Assembly (NCBI RefSeq): GCF_905220415.1 | Contig: NC_059551.1 | Coordinates: 4,102,001-4,166,000, forward strand | Length of the DNA stretch: 64,000 bases | Source: Colias croceus | Lineage: Eukaryota; Arthropoda; Insecta; Lepidoptera; Pieridae | Direction: 5' to 3' | Shown: piece after piece, positions 59,983 to 64,000 of the stretch | Position numbering within the stretch: position 1 is the first letter of the stretch | Layout of the letters: each line of letters opens with the position of its first letter | Program-made: the position numbers and the translations under genes | Notes under the pieces: model-generated | The model's database searches: none | The model's input: only the letters and a program-made list of their open reading frames with translations | What the model was told of the DNA's origin: nothing

Positions 59983-62900
59983 TAGCATGTAGGTAGCCCA
60001 TGTTTTAATTATTCCTATACTTACCTATCTCTCTATTATTCCTAACACTCAGCTGATCATTATTTTACTTACCTACTAGATAGGTACCTACCTGTATTGG
60101 TTGTTCCAGTATTTTCCTAAAGCTATAGATTTCATGAAATATTTGGGTAGTCATCTATGATGAAAATGAAAACTTAATTCAAAAACATATTTTCCTTACT
60201 ATATAATTATCTATATAATATTAGTTATTACCTATGACAAAGTTAAAACCTGCAGGAAAAGCGTGACAGGCCACCCATCCTTTCTAGTCGGTGCAGATCT
60301 TAACACTCTTTCTAACGGATGTATTAAAGTGTATCGGAAAATGATATTTACCGTCACCACACAGGAAGTTTTTGTTTGACACCGACAAAGTTTCAAGCAC
60401 TCAGCTTACAAAATGTCGGCGAACTTTCTTGGAACGCCGCGGAAAAACGATAGGGTGCCTTTATGGCGATTTGTGTAAAGTAAAAACTCATAATATTTTT
60501 GCTTTTAAAACTGCCGTACGCACTTCTGAAATGAACCATGATGCTATAGATATAAGGTGGTATTTCAAGTGTCGGGAGATGATTTAGTATGGTCCAAAGA
60601 ATGGTCTTAATGTGGTGACGTAGCGGTGACACTTTTCAAATATTGTTGCGCTTTGAGATAAAGGTTCTGTCGGCGCTTTATATGGAGTTTGCGTGCGGGC
60701 TCTGTCAATCGAGATTCTTTGTTGCAAGATATAGATGTCTAGACTCTAGAGTCGATACATGACCTCCTTTACGCCTGAATAGAAACCTTTAGCTAACTTT
60801 AATGAGCTGTTTGCTTGTTAGATAGTAGATTGTTTAAACAAATTGGATACATTGAGCATTAATGACAATCTCTTTTACCTAGTGTTGGGTAATGGGTAGC
60901 CTTACAATTTTTATATGTACTACACTCTACAACATGTTATAATTTATCAGCTGCATATTAGATAAAAGTAAGTAGGTAGAAATATGTATTAGTATTTTCA
61001 TGAAAAAATTATGAAATAGAATAACATTTTCTCATATTATCTATATACGTACTAATATCGAATATTCGATATTATTACCTACCTACATTTAAAAACCAAT
61101 ATTACCATTTCATTTAATTATGTTATACTTAAGTAGGTACCTACTAATGTCGATTTATCAAAACACATACATAATAATTATATTATAATAGTGCACTATA
61201 TTTGAAAGAATTAACCTTATTATACAGACATTTAATGAATTTACCCGAACGGGGGTTCAACTTAATTAGTTAATTGCCAATAATCAAATTTGATTAATTT
61301 CAAAGACTGTTAGATTAAAATTAGCCTTTGACCGACACAGCTTAAGGTCAGTCTTGTGTCTAATAAGTGTTACAGTGGATTAGGCTACTATTTCACAGAA
61401 CAGGCTTTTACTTTTAATAAAAATGTCAAGATTATAGAGTCGTTACTCTCAAAGTTTTCGTGATCGCAAAACTGTATCTTCAGTTACCTATAACAACAAA
61501 AAATAATTTAATAAAGTGACAGTATTTTTTTAAACTATGTAGTTTTTAAGCTGACTTGGGTAAATAAATAAGTAAAAATAAATTTGTAAAAGTAAATCTG
61601 TACTCTATAAGTGCGTCCTGCCGATCATTCCTCCTACGTTAAAGTAAAATGATGCTAAATTAAACATCCTGCATTATAAAACACTTGCACTCCAAGCCTG
61701 TAGGTACATGCACACATAGTTGTCGCAAAATATAATTCATGGGGCCTAAAATACGTCATTCGGCAGAAATAATAAGGCTGTGGGTACAATATAGGGCCAT
61801 AACGGAGCCCTGACGTCGTCCAATACATGACGTCCGCTTATGCTTATTTATATGGCTTTTGCTGTGACGTCCAATATAGACTGAGAGTTGGGATAAGGTA
61901 AGAAAAGATTATAGAAATATTTTTCAGGATTAAGAATATTAAATGGACTAGGTAAATGTGACGTAGGTACCTACATACCTAAATTATATGATATACCTAT
62001 AGCTTATTACAAATTCTTGTTAATTGAAAATAGGCGGTGCAAGTGCAACTGACCTTGCTGTTCTTGGTCAGTTTAACTTACAAGTTGAAACTGAGCTAAT
62101 ATTATATAGATGACTGAAACAGTAGTTAAATACTCCTATATATACAAATGAAATTTAAGGTAGGTACCTAGATAATCTTTCTCTAAAAATTGTAAATAAG
62201 CCTTAAAAATCTAATAGGAAGGGCAGCTGAAAGGGTACGCTACCAGCATAAAATGTCATGTAGGTAAGTGTAACTTTAACTCGGTTAAAATATAATAACT
62301 CCTTCCTTGATGGTAAGCTCCTTACCATCTAAAACAAGTAAATCTTTATAATTGAACTCTTAGACTATGCATAAAGGCATGCCGCCTGTATAATAGGAGG
62401 ACAGCAAAGCATTGTAATGCCTTTACATGTATATACCGAGACCATTCATCTCGCGCCGATGGTTGAGGTATGGGCACCATAATGTTCCAACGATAATTCC
62501 ACGCTAACTAAATAAATTTAATTCCAATCATTAGGCTACTCATAGGCTATTAGACTGTGATGTGTATTGATAAATGTTAGTATTTGTAGGTAAGTGTTAA
62601 TAGTTTCTACTTTTAGTTTTTTTATTTGTACACAGTACATTGTGGAAGAATAAAATAAAAAAATACTACAGAAGAATTCAATGGAAAATTGTTTTGTGAA
62701 AGAATATAATTTTCCTGTTGCCATTTTTCTAGAAGCTTGTAAAGCTAGTGCGAAAAGGCTTAGACTGAATAGTTTCCATTTATAGAGTTTGTTGGTAAAA
62801 TGTAGAGTCAAAATAAAACGTAAACATATGGAACTATAGTTCGCAGAAATTACTATATTTTACCTACTTACTAGAATGTAAGAAAAATGTGAATGCACAC

Positions 62901-64000
62901 CTCATGACTGATGTTATGAGCACAGTGAAAGATGATAGATCAGTATATAGTATAAGATTATTTCTATACTCTATCATCGTATGAAAAATAAGGATGCAGG
63001 TAGGTATTATCTGATCTACGTCTTGTAATTTTTTCTGTAGGTACTTTACCTATAGTTTAAAATTTTCGTCTATAATTTAGCAAAATCAAAATGTATGTAA
63101 GTAGGTACTACAAATGTAAACTGTTTTCCATCTACATATTTATTTTTACCATATTATACTTAATAAAAGATGTAAGCATAAAAATACAAGACATTTCGCA
63201 AAGGTAAAAAAAAATATAAAGAAAACCCGCAAATAAACCAAAGCAAGTATGTTCATTAACTAAAAAGCCTTCGACAGCCATTATTATAAGCTATATATAC
63301 CTACATATATCGATATATACCAGTGACTGGTCCGATGTTCCCACGGCAGCCCGGGGCTAGAGCCAAGTGTCTGAAATCCGAACTGATTACAGACTTCACA
63401 GTCTATTTAATGTTTAGAATAACTTTAGAAACTGTTCAAGGCGCTTTAAGACGTGTTGATGTTTTTAATTTGTAAGAATAAGTAGTTCAGTACTACCACA
63501 GGTAATGTACTTAATAGGTAGGTACTAGGATATATTTTTATTTTTGTTCATAGACTTAGAATGCCGAAATCACAAAATCATAACTTCACCACGTGAAAGT
63601 CATCACCATTCACCATATACTAGATATGTATATTGTATATGGAAAATGTGTTTCTATAATGAGATCATTATTTTATATACCTACTTAGAGATAGAGATGC
63701 ATTTAATCATTTTAAATGCACTAAACACCATGGATGATTGATAGTGATATCTATTAATGTTTTATTGATGAAAATATTATGTTTCATATTGTTTTTAAAA
63801 TACGGTCAAACAGCTTCAATCGAACCACCTAAATTAAATAGAAAAAACTATAAACATAGGTAAAATCATTGTTATTAAAAGCCCTAAAAGATACTAAAAC
63901 CACGCCCTTCATGAATCCGAATCACACATTACCTAAGCGCGAAGGCATTTAGTAGGTTTGGCGTCGATAGCATTTCCTATGATGCATCAAAGATAACAAG
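59983..64000. other. AT-rich noncoding right end
   Basis: No gene recognised. A 71-codon open frame at 60372-60587 is overlapped by one on the other strand and has no motif. Short palindromic GTAGGTACCTAC motifs recur (near 60078, 61133, 61965, 62158). A perfect CGTGGGAA (minus strand) lies at 63338-63345. Confidence 0.45.
62309..62329. repeat. perfect 9-bp hairpin, 3-nt loop
   Basis: GATGGTAAG-CTC-CTTACCATC. A short perfect stem in AT-rich DNA; no associated gene, so no terminator role is claimed. Confidence 0.85.

Noticed and set aside
60352..60620. CGTCACCACA / TGTGGTGACG inverted 10-mers around a 71-codon frame, as a possible small transposon
   Set aside because: Arms are short, similarity stops at 10 bp and no target duplication was found.
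1..64000. tRNA genes, rRNA, CRISPR arrays, bacterial operons
   Set aside because: I looked for GGTTCGANNCC-type B boxes, cloverleaf arms and regularly spaced repeats. The one B-box-like hit (near 1539) is the PQGS motif of the reverse transcriptase. The rest of the window shows insect nuclear features only.

Overview
The window looks like AT-rich insect nuclear DNA, most likely from a moth or butterfly. Three things point that way. The one gene I can identify is an insect developmental regulator of the odd-skipped family. The dispersed repeats are types I associate with Lepidoptera: short Helitron-like elements with A/T insertion sites and CTAG ends, hAT elements with 8-bp duplications, and 5'-truncated LINE tails. 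The sequence is also littered with the short palindromic motif GTAGGTACCTAC. I see no bacterial, organellar or viral genome organisation. Species cannot be fixed from the sequence.

Layout. 0.2-2.4 kb: a decayed, internally deleted non-LTR retrotransposon (ORF1 remnant joined to a reverse-transcriptase remnant), followed by a (TA)24 microsatellite and small repeats. 2.9-33 kb: a long stretch without recognisable genes. It carries a GC-rich retroposon with a perfect 14-bp target-site duplication (14.4-15.2 kb), two Helitron-like elements (17.4 and 28.0 kb), a 705-bp hAT-type MITE with a perfect 8-bp duplication (19.4-20.1 kb), LINE 3' tails (20.4 and 27.7 kb), and several hairpins and inverted repeats. 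34.0-39.8 kb, minus strand: the gene drumstick (drm). It has a 218-nt first coding exon, a ~5.5-kb intron and a 25-nt last coding exon found by eye; the spliced product is 80 residues. Candidate Suppressor-of-Hairless sites lie in the intron and 3' flank, and a candidate Inr+DPE promoter lies ~0.5 kb upstream of the ATG. 40.3-64 kb: again no recognisable gene. It holds a 1.2-kb hAT element with transposase fragments (46.2-47.5 kb), two more Helitron-like elements (50.4 and 51.9 kb), a ~1-kb GC-rich CpG-dense island at 53.9-54.96 kb of unknown role, and a ~505-bp TA-flanked MITE (59.5-60.0 kb).

Interpretation. A tiny developmental gene alone in tens of kilobases of noncoding DNA is what one expects of a locus with distributed enhancers; in Drosophila drm lies in a cluster with sob and odd. 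The neighbouring paralogues are not visible here. The regulatory calls are motif-level inference only; the drm gene structure and the transposons with target-site duplications are the firm results.
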